Origin: a virus
Length of the DNA stretch: 24,685 nt
Strand: one strand, 5' to 3'
Virus record (IMG/VR): IMGVR_UViG_3300032214_000191
Span: 1 to 24,685 of that record
Below the pieces are notes generated by a model. That model saw only the letters and a program-made list of their open reading frames with translations, was not told where the DNA came from and made no database searches. The number at the start of each line of letters is the position of its first letter. Position 1 is the first letter of the stretch. Shown piece after piece: positions 18,275 to 24,685 of this stretch. The position numbers and the translations under genes were made by a program.

Positions 18275-19085
18275 TTACTTTTTTCAGTAAGAATGAACCA
18301 TCACCTTGATCAACCCATTCCACTAAATCATTTTCTTTGATATTTGCTGCCTCCATCAAATCATCAGGAAACTGAACATAATACTCACCACTAATACCAT
18401 CAACTTCAATAGGAAGTTGCCACTTAACTACCCGATCTTTGAATGGATTTTCTCTATTGGGATCATTACGATCATACTCATAATAATACTTTGATTTTTT
18501 ACCTTCAACAGGTGGCGTCCAATCATAACCACCTTCTGCTTTGATTGCTTCTATTTCAGCATCAAGTCGTGCTCGCTTATCATAATATTCTGCTTCACGA
18601 AGATTATATTCACGACATTTATCTTTGTCTTCAGCGGCATCGCACATCGCATTTAGTTCTTCTTCAGTGTACCTCTCTCCAGGAAAGTTACTAATGCGAT
18701 CTTCGGTCAAAGTTGGATTAGCAAGCAAGTATTCCAAATCACTATGCCCCCAGGGACGCATACCATCATCTTTTACTTCTTCAGTGTATTGGGAACTTTC
18801 TTCAGAAGAACCACTATCTTCCCAGAAATCAGTCCATGCTTTTTGGCACTCGGGAGACTTATCATCTTTATCACAACTCAAATGACCTTTACCATTACCA
18901 TTCAGAAGTGCTAAAAGTTCATAACAATAACTTGTACGATTCTTGTAGCAATAGTATTCTTCTTCTACAACACCTTTAATGACATCAAAGATTTCTTGTG
19001 GTGTTGCTTCAGAACAGGAAATTGCATCATGCAACCAAGTTTCAAGGTTTTCAAGAGAGTACTTTTTGTAGTCAAAGTTGTCCAT
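18261..19085 (-). CDS. Conserved cyanophage protein with AbrB-like C-terminus
   Basis: 274 aa from the ATG at 19085 (MDNFDYKKYSLENLETWLHD). The N-terminal helical region ends ALLNGNGKGHLSCDKDD. The middle is acidic, with EERYTEEELNAMCDAAED-type segments. The C-terminal about 50 residues (WQLPIEVDGISGEYYVQFPD, then IKENDLVEWVDQGDGSFLLK) look like a swapped-hairpin AbrB/MazE-type fold. I recall cyanophage proteins with the same start and end. Possible DNA-binding or antitoxin-like role, inferred from the fold only. Confidence 0.83.
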   Translation of the reverse strand: MDNFDYKKYSLENLETWLHDAISCSEATPQEIFDVIKGVVEEEYYCYKNRTSYCYELLALLNGNGKGHLSCDKDDKSPECQKAWTDFWEDSGSSEESSQYTEEVKDDGMRPWGHSDLEYLLANPTLTEDRISNFPGERYTEEELNAMCDAAEDKDKCREYNLREAEYYDKRARLDAEIEAIKAEGGYDWTPPVEGKKSKYYYEYDRNDPNRENPFKDRVVKWQLPIEVDGISGEYYVQFPDDLMEAANIKENDLVEWVDQGDGSFLLKKVNVHS

Positions 19086-19087
19086 GA

Positions 19088-19288
19088 TCAATCTTCTTTG
19101 GGTTTTGGTTTGTTACACTCATTGCAGTAGAAAGAGAATCCCTGACGAAAATATTTTACCACCTGAAAGTGTTCACTGTCAAGTGGTAAATCAGACTCGC
19201 ATTTACTGCAAATCCTTCTTGTATTGTTTACGAACTCGTTTGAGTTCTTTGAGTTCCATTTTAATATTTTTGTAAGCAGCGTCGGCAT
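19088..19288 (-). CDS. C4 zinc-finger protein; start uncertain
   Basis: The clear part is ICSKCESDLPLDSEHF, then FSFYCNECNKPKPKED: CxxC...CxxC, a zinc finger of a kind common in small phage proteins, where the first CxxC usually lies a few residues from the start. Here the only ATG (19288) is 26 codons before it and makes the gene overlap the 19203-19382 gene by 86 nt in the +1 frame; the extra N-terminus is Asn/Lys/Ser-rich. The true start may be non-ATG near 19215, or a frameshift may join the two. Confidence 0.65.
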   Translation of the reverse strand: MPTLLTKILKWNSKNSNEFVNNTRRICSKCESDLPLDSEHFQVVKYFRQGFSFYCNECNKPKPKED

Positions 19289-19382
19289 CTAACTTTCCCC
19301 CCATTTCGAGAGCAACGATGATGTCAACTCTTGTACCGAAATGTGCAAGTGCCTTCTCAAAAGTGTCCAGGTCTTCATACAT
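19203..19382 (-). CDS. Conserved small cyanophage protein, unknown
   Basis: 59 aa starting MYEDLDTFEKALAHFGTRVD. Continues IIVALEMGGKLDADAAYKNI, then the basic helix KELKRVRKQYKKDLQ. Its opening overlaps the preceding gene by 8 nt. The 'TFE.AL.HFGTRVD.I.ALEMGGK' block is one I associate with cyanomyoviruses. It is preferred over the antiparallel and +1 frames because codon use and conservation fit. Confidence 0.8.
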   Translation of the reverse strand: MYEDLDTFEKALAHFGTRVDIIVALEMGGKLDADAAYKNIKMELKELKRVRKQYKKDLQ

Positions 19383-19596
19383 TCTTCTTAATCCATTTTT
19401 CTGCAGTTAGAATATCTATGCGAACATCAACAGCATCAATTGAATTTCCAAGTTCATAAAGAAGATTTGTAGTTTCTACATTTTCTTCTTCTAGTTTTGC
19501 GATACGATTTTCCAGTTCCACAATTCTAGTGTAAATGTCATCACCCTCAAATATTTTTTCTGTGGGAGAAAATAGTGATTTAATAAAACTAATCAC
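19375..19596 (-). CDS. Conserved coiled-coil cyanophage protein
   Basis: 73 aa from a GTG at 19596 that overlaps the preceding stop (GTGA): MISFIKSLFSPTEKIFEGDD. Heptads run through VELENRIAKLEEENVETTN, then LGNSIDAVDVRIDILTAEKW. Short hydrophobic start, then a dimeric coiled coil. Similar sequences occur in cyanomyoviruses from memory. Function unknown; an assembly or scaffold partner is possible. Confidence 0.83.
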   Translation of the reverse strand: MISFIKSLFSPTEKIFEGDDIYTRIVELENRIAKLEEENVETTNLLYELGNSIDAVDVRIDILTAEKWIKKNV

Positions 19597-19766
19597 AGAA
19601 TATGCCTCCAGAACTGTTCGCCTTTTTGAAGTGCTAATGTGACTGTTGTATGTTCTCTTGCGTGACGGTCAAGATCATTATCTTTGAAGTAGATGTTAGA
19701 TCTCTCTACAGCGCAACGAAATACATCAGCCCAGAGTTGTTGTTTGGTCGTCAGTTCCGTTTTCAT
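19593..19766 (-). CDS. Conserved small cyanophage protein, unknown
   Basis: 57 aa starting MKTELTTKQQLWADVFRCAV. Continues RSNIYFKDNDLDRHAREHTT, then LALQKGEQFWRHIL. The 'LWADVFRCAVER.Ni.f.DNDL.RHAREH' block is recognisable from cyanophages. Its ATG lies inside the end of the preceding gene (41-nt overlap), an unusually long one. Function unknown. Confidence 0.8.
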   Translation of the reverse strand: MKTELTTKQQLWADVFRCAVERSNIYFKDNDLDRHAREHTTVTLALQKGEQFWRHIL

Positions 19767-19911
19767 TTTTCATGTTAGGGTGAGGAGCATAAAGAGGACC
19801 AGGATAATTCCCAGCAAACTCTGAAAGTTTTTTGACTGCAGCAATAACTTCTGGGGTTTCATTCCATTCCCAGTTATTTCCATTCTTGTCGGTAAAAGTG
19901 CGTAGTGCCAT
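19726..19911 (-). CDS. Small protein, unknown
   Basis: 61 aa starting MALRTFTDKNGNNWEWNETP. A short beta/alpha start (WEWNETPEVIAAVKKLSEFA), then a Pro/Asn-rich tail that overlaps the next gene by 41 nt. The 'TF.DknGn.WeW.ETPEv..A...L' start resembles small phage proteins. TGATG junction with the gene before it. Confidence 0.75.
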   Translation of the reverse strand: MALRTFTDKNGNNWEWNETPEVIAAVKKLSEFAGNYPGPLYAPHPNMKNENGTDDQTTTLG

Positions 19912-20123
19912 CAGAGTTTTCCTCCTACTGTTCCTTCGTGTTTTACTATATTAGCATCATCCCAACCTTCTTGCAACCCTTTAAGGTAGAATCGTGTTGC
20001 TTTGACACATTCCTCTTCAGTAAGTGCAGTGATTAGACCTTTTTCTTCTTTATCTGTCGATTGCCAAAGCCCATACTTCTTTTGTTCAACAAAGAAGCAA
20101 TCATCATACAACTTTTTTTCCAT
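19911..20123 (-). CDS. Conserved small cyanophage protein, unknown
   Basis: 70 aa starting MEKKLYDDCFFVEQKKYGLW. Continues QSTDKEEKGLITALTEEECV, then a helix ATRFYLKGLQEGW. 'YGLWqStDKe.kGLITALTEE' is a motif I recall from cyanomyoviruses. Overlaps the preceding gene by 20 nt. Function unknown. Confidence 0.83.
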   Translation of the reverse strand: MEKKLYDDCFFVEQKKYGLWQSTDKEEKGLITALTEEECVKATRFYLKGLQEGWDDANIVKHEGTVGGKL

Positions 20124-20271
20124 TATTTTGTAGTGCTATTTGTCGTTCAATTTCGAATTTGATTGGAAGCAAATGTGAAGTAAAGAATGCTTCGTAGTTA
20201 TTTTCCCTCACAAGATTTCCAATGTTCTCTACTTGTTGGAGAGCAAGAATAAGATTAGTTTTTGATGTCAT
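20104..20271 (-). CDS. Conserved small helical cyanophage protein, unknown
   Basis: 55 aa starting MTSKTNLILALQQVENIGNL, then VRENNYEAFFTSHLLPIKFE. The 'L..ALq.VENI..L...N.Y..Ff.SHLLPIK.E.ERQ' layout recurs in cyanomyoviruses from memory. ATGA overlap with the preceding gene and a 20-nt overlap with the next. Below the length limit of many gene callers. Confidence 0.8.
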   Translation of the reverse strand: MTSKTNLILALQQVENIGNLVRENNYEAFFTSHLLPIKFEIERQIALQNNGKKVV

Positions 20272-20600
20272 TTTTTACGCTTTGTAGTGCCAGTAGTGTT
20301 TCTAGTGGAATCCACGCGGGTGGTTCGTTTTTTACCTGCACCAGAACTTCCTTTACTCTTTGGTTCAGGTTTTTGCTCCACACTTCTCTTACGTTTTTGA
20401 CTGGGTTGAGCGGGTTCTCCATCACGATAATCAATTTTAATAGTTCTCTTATCCAGTTTATACCTTTCTAGGTATTTGTCAAGATGTTCCTGGCATTGAA
20501 AGTGACATACTGTAGGATTCTTAATCTCACCAAACTGAAGACGAATGGGGAAAGTTTCATAAGGAAATAGTTCTGTACTGATCACTCTGATGCTCTCCAT
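20268..20600 (-). CDS. Cyanophage protein with disordered basic tail, unknown
   Basis: 110 aa. Folded N-domain MESIRVISTELFPYETFPIR, then FGEIKNPTVCHFQCQEHLDK and YLERYKLDKRTIKIDY (to about residue 60). After this a Lys/Arg/Ser/Thr-rich tail (PSQKRKRSVEQKPEPKSKG, then GAGKKRTTRV) looks disordered and nucleic-acid binding. Cyanomyoviruses have proteins with the same N-domain and a variable basic tail as I recall. Function unknown. Confidence 0.83.
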   Translation of the reverse strand: MESIRVISTELFPYETFPIRLQFGEIKNPTVCHFQCQEHLDKYLERYKLDKRTIKIDYRDGEPAQPSQKRKRSVEQKPEPKSKGSSGAGKKRTTRVDSTRNTTGTTKRKK

Positions 20601-21043
20601 TGTTTACGCATTTGTTGATACTCTGGATCATAAGCAACCTTATCTCTTACCTCTTTGAAGATTTGTGCTGCTTGTGCCTTTTCGTTTGTTTTCCAATCTA
20701 ACTCTTGAGGACGTACCTTTCCAGTCGTATCGTATTTTCGTCCACTCTTATGATTCGCGTACCTTCTGGCGCGAGTGAATCCCATTTCAAGGAATTTCCG
20801 TGCCATATCCATTCCAATGAAATCCTTCTGTCGTTTATAATCTTGATACATTTCGTATATCTTAGCAGAAGATTTACGAGCAGTAACCACATCTACAAAT
20901 CTCCAATGAGCGCAAATGTCGTCAGTATAAGGGCGCACCAATAATACGCCTTGCTCCCCTCGTGCAATGCGATAAAGTTTGCGATTCTCTGGAAGTGTGA
21001 AGTCCAAAACTTTATAGTCCAGGGCATAGTCAAACTCTTTCAT
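20582..21043 (-). CDS. DUF4385 family protein
   Basis: 153 aa from the ATG at 21043 (MKEFDYALDYKVLDFTLPEN). Diagnostic blocks: YRIARGEQGVLLVRPYTDDI, then HWRFVDVVTARKSSAKIYEM, and DMARKFLEMGFTRARRYANH. This matches DUF4385, found in phages and bacteria with unknown function. A TTG 24 nt upstream is an alternative start. The ATG overlaps the preceding gene by 14 nt; the C-terminus overlaps the next by 19 nt. Confidence 0.9.
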   Translation of the reverse strand: MKEFDYALDYKVLDFTLPENRKLYRIARGEQGVLLVRPYTDDICAHWRFVDVVTARKSSAKIYEMYQDYKRQKDFIGMDMARKFLEMGFTRARRYANHKSGRKYDTTGKVRPQELDWKTNEKAQAAQIFKEVRDKVAYDPEYQQMRKQWRASE

Positions 21044-21434
21044 TCCTTGGGAATGTTTCGTACTCAACTACTTTACCATACTTGAAGTGGATTCGGCAAC
21101 GGGGCCAATCCTCCCACTGTCCCTTCCACTGTGCTGGATAAATCTCCACATATTTTGTGATCGGATGAACTCTATATTTTCCGTGTTGTCCTGTAGGAAT
21201 CCACTCGAAGTTTAACCAAGATCTGTCAGGATTATATTTTGGATGCCCTTCTTCATAGATTTCCATATCAGAAGTACCACTATAATCAGCATACCACAAA
21301 TAACCTGCTGGGTCTATCCAGTAGCGAGTTAATGTGCCACCAATACCATCTTCAATATCTTTTGTTTGACACTCTACATTAGTAAACTGTTCTCCAAGAT
21401 TGTAAGAAGAACGAACCTCATCATACATTCCCAT
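21030..21434 (-). CDS. Widespread phage protein 'MGMYDEVR', unknown function
   Basis: 134 aa starting MGMYDEVRSSYNLGEQFTNV then ECQTKDIEDGIGGTLTRYWI. 'MyDevr..yplg..f...efQTKdl' is a family common in phages and prophages. Beta-rich middle with YPAQWKGQWEDWPRCRIHFK. Soluble, unknown role. The start at 21434 overlaps the preceding gene by 14 nt; a second ATG is two codons on. Confidence 0.86.
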   Translation of the reverse strand: MGMYDEVRSSYNLGEQFTNVECQTKDIEDGIGGTLTRYWIDPAGYLWYADYSGTSDMEIYEEGHPKYNPDRSWLNFEWIPTGQHGKYRVHPITKYVEIYPAQWKGQWEDWPRCRIHFKYGKVVEYETFPRNERV

Positions 21435-21759
21435 CGTCTTCCTCCTTGATTAAATCCCCAACAAGATCTTCAAGTTTATCAAACATATCTTGAGTAACTG
21501 GATATGTCTTTACTTTACCAGATTCTACATCATCAACCATCTGCTGTAAATACTCAAGAAACTCTTTGGGATAAGTTTCATCTAGATTGATAGAAGTCCA
21601 GAACCATTCATAACACTCTTGGAATGGATCATCATCTTTGAGTAGAGCATAACTCTCATAGTTTCCCGTCATCAAATCTCTCCACATACGAAAGTTATGA
21701 TTAAATGTAGAGAACCAAGTAGGAATAAGATGAGTGAAGATGTATTGAGTCCAAGTCAT
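21421..21759 (-). CDS. Phage protein, unknown
   Basis: 112 aa starting MTWTQYIFTHLIPTWFSTFN. The aromatic N-terminus could contact membrane or a partner but has no clear membrane helix. A helical acidic C-half follows (PKEFLEYLQQMVDDVESGK, then MFDKLEDLVGDLIKEEDDGN). ATGA overlap with the preceding gene. Not recognised. Confidence 0.8.
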   Translation of the reverse strand: MTWTQYIFTHLIPTWFSTFNHNFRMWRDLMTGNYESYALLKDDDPFQECYEWFWTSINLDETYPKEFLEYLQQMVDDVESGKVKTYPVTQDMFDKLEDLVGDLIKEEDDGNV

Positions 21760-21932
21760 TTTAGATAGTTTGGTTTTTCTGTATCAAACTGGTAGAACTT
21801 AACGTCTTTCATATCAAGACACATACGCACAGTTTCGTGCTCTCTGTGTTCTCTATCAGTTCCTCTATATAGTCCCCTACGCTGATAAGCACAACACCAA
21901 ATATTGTAGAAGATTTTAGATTTATCAGTCAT
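21756..21932 (-). CDS. Small basic protein, unknown
   Basis: 58 aa from the ATG at 21932 (MTDKSKIFYNIWCCAYQRRG). Arg/His-rich middle GTDREHREHETVRMCLDM and tail FYQFDTEKPNYLK. The longer upstream frame overlaps the 21925-22272 gene and is not needed. Eight-nt overlap with the preceding gene and ATGA with the next. Confidence 0.72.
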   Translation of the reverse strand: MTDKSKIFYNIWCCAYQRRGLYRGTDREHREHETVRMCLDMKDVKFYQFDTEKPNYLK

Positions 21933-22272
21933 CATCCCAAGGCGCTTTTCTACCCATAAGTTCTTTAATTCTTTCCACCACAGCAGGATCTGGTGGTTCA
22001 TTGATTCGTCGCACAAGTTCATCATATGCTTCTGCGGATACAATAATCCTTTCTGGTTCTTCTGCCAATCGCAACCTGCGTTCTGGACTGATAGTTATAT
22101 TGTAGGGGTCATCATAAGGATAGATGTATTCTTGAAACCAACCAATACTCAAACTCTCCCAGAACTCACCGTAACCCCATTCATCACCATCATTATAACA
22201 GTCAAGAATATAAAGGACATTACGAAATCCATCAAGAAAGTATTCCCATTTTGTTGGTTCTTCAAATCTCAC
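21925..22272 (-). CDS. Phage protein with antitoxin-like C-terminal tail
   Basis: 115 aa from a GTG at 22272 (GTGA overlap): MRFEEPTKWEYFLDGFRNVL. The aromatic acidic N-domain has YGEFWESLSIGWFQEYIYP. The C-terminus IIVSAEAYDELVRRINEPPD then AVVERIKELMGRKAPWDD follows the 'SxExYDeLvrxLxEPPxPxxxLxxLxxRKAPW' pattern of DUF1778-like/antitoxin tails, found fused to many small proteins. No toxin gene is visible next to it, so an antitoxin role is speculative. Confidence 0.8.
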   Translation of the reverse strand: MRFEEPTKWEYFLDGFRNVLYILDCYNDGDEWGYGEFWESLSIGWFQEYIYPYDDPYNITISPERRLRLAEEPERIIVSAEAYDELVRRINEPPDPAVVERIKELMGRKAPWDDD

Positions 22273-22454
22273 GGCGTCTCATCGCTCCAGTAGTATCTCA
22301 GTTTATCACCATCAGCAGAAATATTCAAGTGATAGATTTTACCATCTTTACCATACACACCACACCAAAGTGTGCGCTCATTCATACTTTCAAGATGAAA
22401 CATCTCCACATCTTTCAGCACAATCTCATCAGGATTTTCAGTAAATCTACTCAT
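22269..22454 (-). CDS. Small soluble protein, unknown
   Basis: 61 aa starting MSRFTENPDEIVLKDVEMFH. Beta-rich: LWCGVYGKDGKIYHLNIS, then GDKLRYYWSDETP. Overlaps both neighbours by 4 nt (ATGA before, GTGA after), typical of tight phage operons. Not recognised. Confidence 0.77.
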   Translation of the reverse strand: MSRFTENPDEIVLKDVEMFHLESMNERTLWCGVYGKDGKIYHLNISADGDKLRYYWSDETP

Positions 22455-22666
22455 TTTGCCTCCCAGAACCTACCATCAGGACCACAAGCATAATCAAGTT
22501 TTTCCCATCGTTCTGCTCTCAACATATCACAAAATCTGTTCTCATTACCAGTTACAAGATTTTGTGAAGTATTTGGTGATTTACAAGTATCATGCCTGTG
22601 TCCCATTCCAAATAGATGAGACAACCAATCTTTACGATAATACTTACAATCTTTACAGAGTTTCAT
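22451..22666 (-). CDS. Cys-rich phage protein (probable zinc-binding), unknown
   Basis: 71 aa from the ATG at 22666 (MKLCKDCKYYRKDWLSHLFG). Pattern: CxxC at 4-7, then HDTCKSPNTSQNLVTGNENR, FCDMLR and ACGPDGRFWEAK. The 'CkDCkyy......C..P.....G.....C...R......CGp.GrfwE' layout is a broad phage/prophage family, presumably zinc-binding. Overlaps the preceding gene by 14 nt. Longer frames lack conservation. Confidence 0.85.
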   Translation of the reverse strand: MKLCKDCKYYRKDWLSHLFGMGHRHDTCKSPNTSQNLVTGNENRFCDMLRAERWEKLDYACGPDGRFWEAK

Positions 22667-22841
22667 TTTTCTTCTCCCGTCGTTCATCTGCCCTTTGCTT
22701 TCTTTCGGCATACTCTTGAACAATATCAGAAAGTTCTAGGATTTCATGTTGCATTTCAGAATTACCAACTTTTTCAGCATGATCGTACAACGATGTAAGT
22801 CCTGCTAATAAAATACAATGTTGCTTAAATGTAAGGTTCAT
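22653..22841 (-). CDS. Small helical protein, unknown
   Basis: 62 aa starting MNLTFKQHCILLAGLTSLYD. Two helices, the second very charged (IVQEYAERKQRADERREKK). ATGA overlap with the preceding gene. The 'FT.qQ..IL' start is shared loosely with the 24202-24360 protein, but this is too short to claim homology. Confidence 0.75.
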   Translation of the reverse strand: MNLTFKQHCILLAGLTSLYDHAEKVGNSEMQHEILELSDIVQEYAERKQRADERREKKNETL

Positions 22842-23182
22842 TCTTCTCCTTTAAGTTTTCTCATTCGTTCAAGAAACTCATTACCCTGCTGATACAATCG
22901 TGCAATCAAATCCTTGATGTCATCAATCGCAATCACATTATACTCTACATTCAGGTTTTCGCACATAAGAGCATCAACAGCACAGTCCAGTGCCATTGCC
23001 TGCATATGTTCTGGTGTGATTGGTGTCCCATGAGGCATACCAGAACATTCTTCATTATAGAAGTGATTATATCGTCTCAGCACAGTATCACTGCGTTCTT
23101 TGCGTTCCCATTCTTGTTTTGCAAGTTCTCTGTTTGCTGCTTCACGACGTTCTGCTTCTTCTAGCATCTCTTCATGTGTCAT
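22838..23182 (-). CDS. Helical phage protein, unknown
   Basis: 114 aa starting MTHEEMLEEAERREAANREL. Long charged N-terminal helix, then FYNEECSGMPHGTPITPEHM, and a helical end KDLIARLYQQGNEFLERMRK. ATGA overlap with the preceding gene. No known domain recognised. Confidence 0.8.
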   Translation of the reverse strand: MTHEEMLEEAERREAANRELAKQEWERKERSDTVLRRYNHFYNEECSGMPHGTPITPEHMQAMALDCAVDALMCENLNVEYNVIAIDDIKDLIARLYQQGNEFLERMRKLKGEE

Positions 23183-23700
23183 CGTAATTTACTCTTGATT
23201 TTAGTAAGACAATCATTGAAACCTTCTACACTACACTCAACATAAGCATTTTGAGAACCAGCAGCAGATTGTTCTTTTGGCAACCATTCAGCAACTGCCT
23301 CTACAATCTCTTCACAAGCATCTTTGGAAAAACACCATCTGTCTTTTAAAATATTATAGAGTTTTTGTGCTTGGTATTCTTTCGCCAATCGTTCAACTGC
23401 TTCATATACAGGTTTAGGATTGTCCTTCTCATCCCACTCTACTTCATCATAATAATCTGGTTCATCAGGTGGTTCAGGGCACCCATCTTTTACTTGTGCT
23501 AATTCATAACCTGCTTGGAAACCCTGCCACCTCATATCATCATACTCGGAATCAGTTTCTAATTCAGGATATTGTCCCCACCAATCTTTATATGCTTCTG
23601 CTACTGGGGATTTTGGTTCTTCTACTCTCTTGTACTTCACACCCATAATGGTTGCGTATTCTCCTTCTATGAGAACTTTTGAGATGTCGGTTTCAGTCAT
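23179..23700 (-). CDS. Acidic phage protein, unknown
   Basis: 173 aa from the ATG at 23700 (MTETDISKVLIEGEYATIMG). Contains VKYKRVEEPKSPVAEAYKDW, then WQGFQAGYELAQVKDGCPEP, an acidic linker, and a helical C-part with DACEEIVEAVAEWLPKEQS. 'W.GFqaGYelA' resembles short segments in other phage proteins. The upstream extension overlaps the 23697 gene and is rejected. Function unknown. Confidence 0.82.
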   Translation of the reverse strand: MTETDISKVLIEGEYATIMGVKYKRVEEPKSPVAEAYKDWWGQYPELETDSEYDDMRWQGFQAGYELAQVKDGCPEPPDEPDYYDEVEWDEKDNPKPVYEAVERLAKEYQAQKLYNILKDRWCFSKDACEEIVEAVAEWLPKEQSAAGSQNAYVECSVEGFNDCLTKIKSKLR

Positions 23701-23882
23701 AGCACATATGGTTGTTGTGGGTCTTCTTTCCAAACTTCCTTGTAGATAATCCAAGGCTCTTCTGTATGTGTCATCTGGGCAGTCCAGTGTCGTCCATTCT
23801 CATCAACAGCATCAAGATAATGAATGCGTGTCTTTGGATCAATCACTCGTGTGATGGTTTTGAATTTAACTCGTTCAGTCAT
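23697..23882 (-). CDS. Small soluble protein, unknown
   Basis: 61 aa starting MTERVKFKTITRVIDPKTRI. A small beta sheet with HYLDAVDENGRHWTAQMTHT, then EPWIIYKEVWKEDPQQPYVL. ATGA overlaps on both sides. Not recognised. Confidence 0.78.
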   Translation of the reverse strand: MTERVKFKTITRVIDPKTRIHYLDAVDENGRHWTAQMTHTEEPWIIYKEVWKEDPQQPYVL

Positions 23883-24205
23883 TTTACTCCAAGCAATTCC
23901 TTTTCCTCATCAGTCAAACGAGCAAGAAGTTCTTGTCGTTTTTGTTCTTTAATTTCTTCTTGTCGTTTTTCTTCCAACTTTTCATCAAGAACATCCATCA
24001 TATAATCAAAACTATAACATCTCTTATCCCAGTTAGTTTCACTTTGTTGATTGATGAATACTGTTTCATCAAATCCTTCTGGGTGGTACATTTCAAAGAT
24101 ACGAACTATATAATCACCATCTTTGTCCTCACAAACCTCAACACTTAAATCAAGTTGTTTTGCTTTGGTAAAGAGTTTGAGAAATTCAGTTGCTTTGATA
24201 GTCAT
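23879..24205 (-). CDS. Small coiled-coil-tailed protein; paralogue of the 4310-4636 gene
   Basis: 108 aa starting MTIKATEFLKLFTKAKQLDL. N-part with DGDYIVRIFEMYHPEG, then SETNWDKRCYSFDYMMDVLD, a charged helix DEKLEEKRQEEIKEQKRQEL and the tail LTDEEKELLGVK. It aligns end to end with the 4310-4636 protein across about 19 kb, with the helix and tail best conserved. Function unknown. ATGA overlap with the preceding gene. Confidence 0.83.
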   Translation of the reverse strand: MTIKATEFLKLFTKAKQLDLSVEVCEDKDGDYIVRIFEMYHPEGFDETVFINQQSETNWDKRCYSFDYMMDVLDEKLEEKRQEEIKEQKRQELLARLTDEEKELLGVK

Positions 24206-24360
24206 TTTACCCCCAGAGTAGAAATCTTTTGATTTACAATTTCCTTATAAAGTTCCAGTGTTTCTTTGTCCATCTGTTCTCCTTCCGAAGATTTACCAAC
24301 TTGCTCAAACAGAACAATTGATAAAATTTGTCGTTGTTGTTCAGTGAAATTGGTGGTCAT
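24202..24360 (-). CDS. Small helical protein, unknown
   Basis: 52 aa from the ATG at 24360 (MTTNFTEQQRQILSIVLFEQ). Helical and acidic with METLELYKEIV-like second helix (KETLELYKEIVNQKIS). A longer frame to 24477 overlaps the 24362 gene and is rejected. ATGA overlap with the next gene. Not recognised. Confidence 0.72.
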   Translation of the reverse strand: MTTNFTEQQRQILSIVLFEQVGKSSEGEQMDKETLELYKEIVNQKISTLGVK

Positions 24361-24361
24361 T

Positions 24362-24553
24362 TCAGTTCTCCTCCTGATGATGGAATACTTTAGCAAATTC
24401 TTCTGCTGCTTCAAAAGACATTTCAGCAGCAAACTTAAATAGTTCCCGTCTTTCTTCTTCGGTTGAACTTTGAGCATTATTCAAGGTTTTCAACCACTCA
24501 ACAAAGAGTGTTTGTCCTAAATCAACAAATCGTTCTTGAGAGAAGTCAGTCAT
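24362..24553 (-). CDS. Small helical protein, unknown
   Basis: 63 aa starting MTDFSQERFVDLGQTLFVEW. Helical and acidic with STEEERRELFKFAAEMSFEA and tail VFHHQEEN. TGA-A-ATG junction to the next gene, ATGA with the preceding. Possibly related in layout to the neighbouring small helical proteins; function unknown. Confidence 0.75.
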   Translation of the reverse strand: MTDFSQERFVDLGQTLFVEWLKTLNNAQSSTEEERRELFKFAAEMSFEAAEEFAKVFHHQEEN

Positions 24554-24685
24554 TTCAGGTTCTCCAAAGCATCAATAAAATATTCTACACAATCTTTAGG
24601 AATACGAAATTCTGTTGTTTTTGAAAGTGGTTCTTCAAAATAAACAATTTTTACAAAATCTACTTCTTCCCAAAATTGAAAACTC
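24550..24685 (-). CDS. C-terminal part of a phage protein, cut by the window edge
   Basis: 44 visible codons ending at the TGA at 24550-24552, which overlaps the next ATG (ATGA). Visible sequence: SFQFWEEVDFVKIVYFEEPL, then KTTEFRIPKDCVEYFIDALE and NLK. Beta strands, then a helix. The start lies beyond the window. Confidence 0.7.
   Translation of the reverse strand, partial: SFQFWEEVDFVKIVYFEEPLSKTTEFRIPKDCVEYFIDALENLK

Noticed and set aside
1-24685. tRNA genes
   Set aside because: I looked for T-loop patterns (GGTTCRANYCC) on both strands; the few partial matches lie inside genes without acceptor or anticodon arms.

Overview
The window looks like part of a T4-type cyanophage (cyanomyovirus) genome. 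The supporting signs are these. About 70 short genes lie all on the minus strand, packed with ATGA, GTGA, TGATG or TAATG junctions. Several encode small proteins I recognise from memory as recurring in Synechococcus/Prochlorococcus myoviruses (a DUF4385 protein, a KxDG ligase-fold-like protein, a Lys/Arg/Ala-rich basic protein starting MKTFSQF, and many conserved unknowns). There are T4-like late promoter cores (ATAAATA) and a phage-style Dam methylase. No structural, photosynthesis or tRNA gene is visible, so the exact phage and its host cannot be named; a freshwater or marine Synechococcus-type host is an inference. Because all genes are on the minus strand, transcription runs from high to low coordinates.

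Region 1 (1-14.85 kb) is an accessory-type region cut into transcription units. Fifteen copies of one 30-36 bp intergenic element, all in the same orientation, each sit right after a stop codon and at the head of the next unit. Read as minus-strand RNA, each copy is AAGGGGG, then a short hairpin with loop NNNYAAA, then UAGUAGUAUG. In seven copies the AUG is the start codon of the next gene. The units encode mostly unknown small proteins, with some recognisable enzymes: an HNH endonuclease, a KxDG nucleotidyltransferase-like protein, an SF2 DEAH helicase, and a beta-class DNA methyltransferase overlapping a probable PD-(D/E)XK restriction enzyme. Near the left end, a 500-bp gene-free stretch holds divergent promoters, two in-phase TTTTCCACA boxes beside AT-rich DNA (an origin candidate) and a terminator.

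Region 2 (14.85-17.8 kb) has conventional control: rho-independent terminators at 15551 and 17568 and sigma70-like promoters. It carries two exported small proteins, a ParB-fold protein and a Dam (D12 class) methylase.

Region 3 (17.6-24.7 kb) is one long run of overlapping small genes with no copies of the element. It is largely made of conserved cyanophage unknowns, including DUF4385, a coiled-coil protein, a Cys-rich zinc-finger protein and a paralogue of a gene in region 1.

The most striking observation is the repeated hairpin element. Its conserved SD-like tract, pairing-preserving changes and fixed spacing to AUG suggest a reusable, structured ribosome-binding site or regulatory cassette that equips many unrelated small genes.
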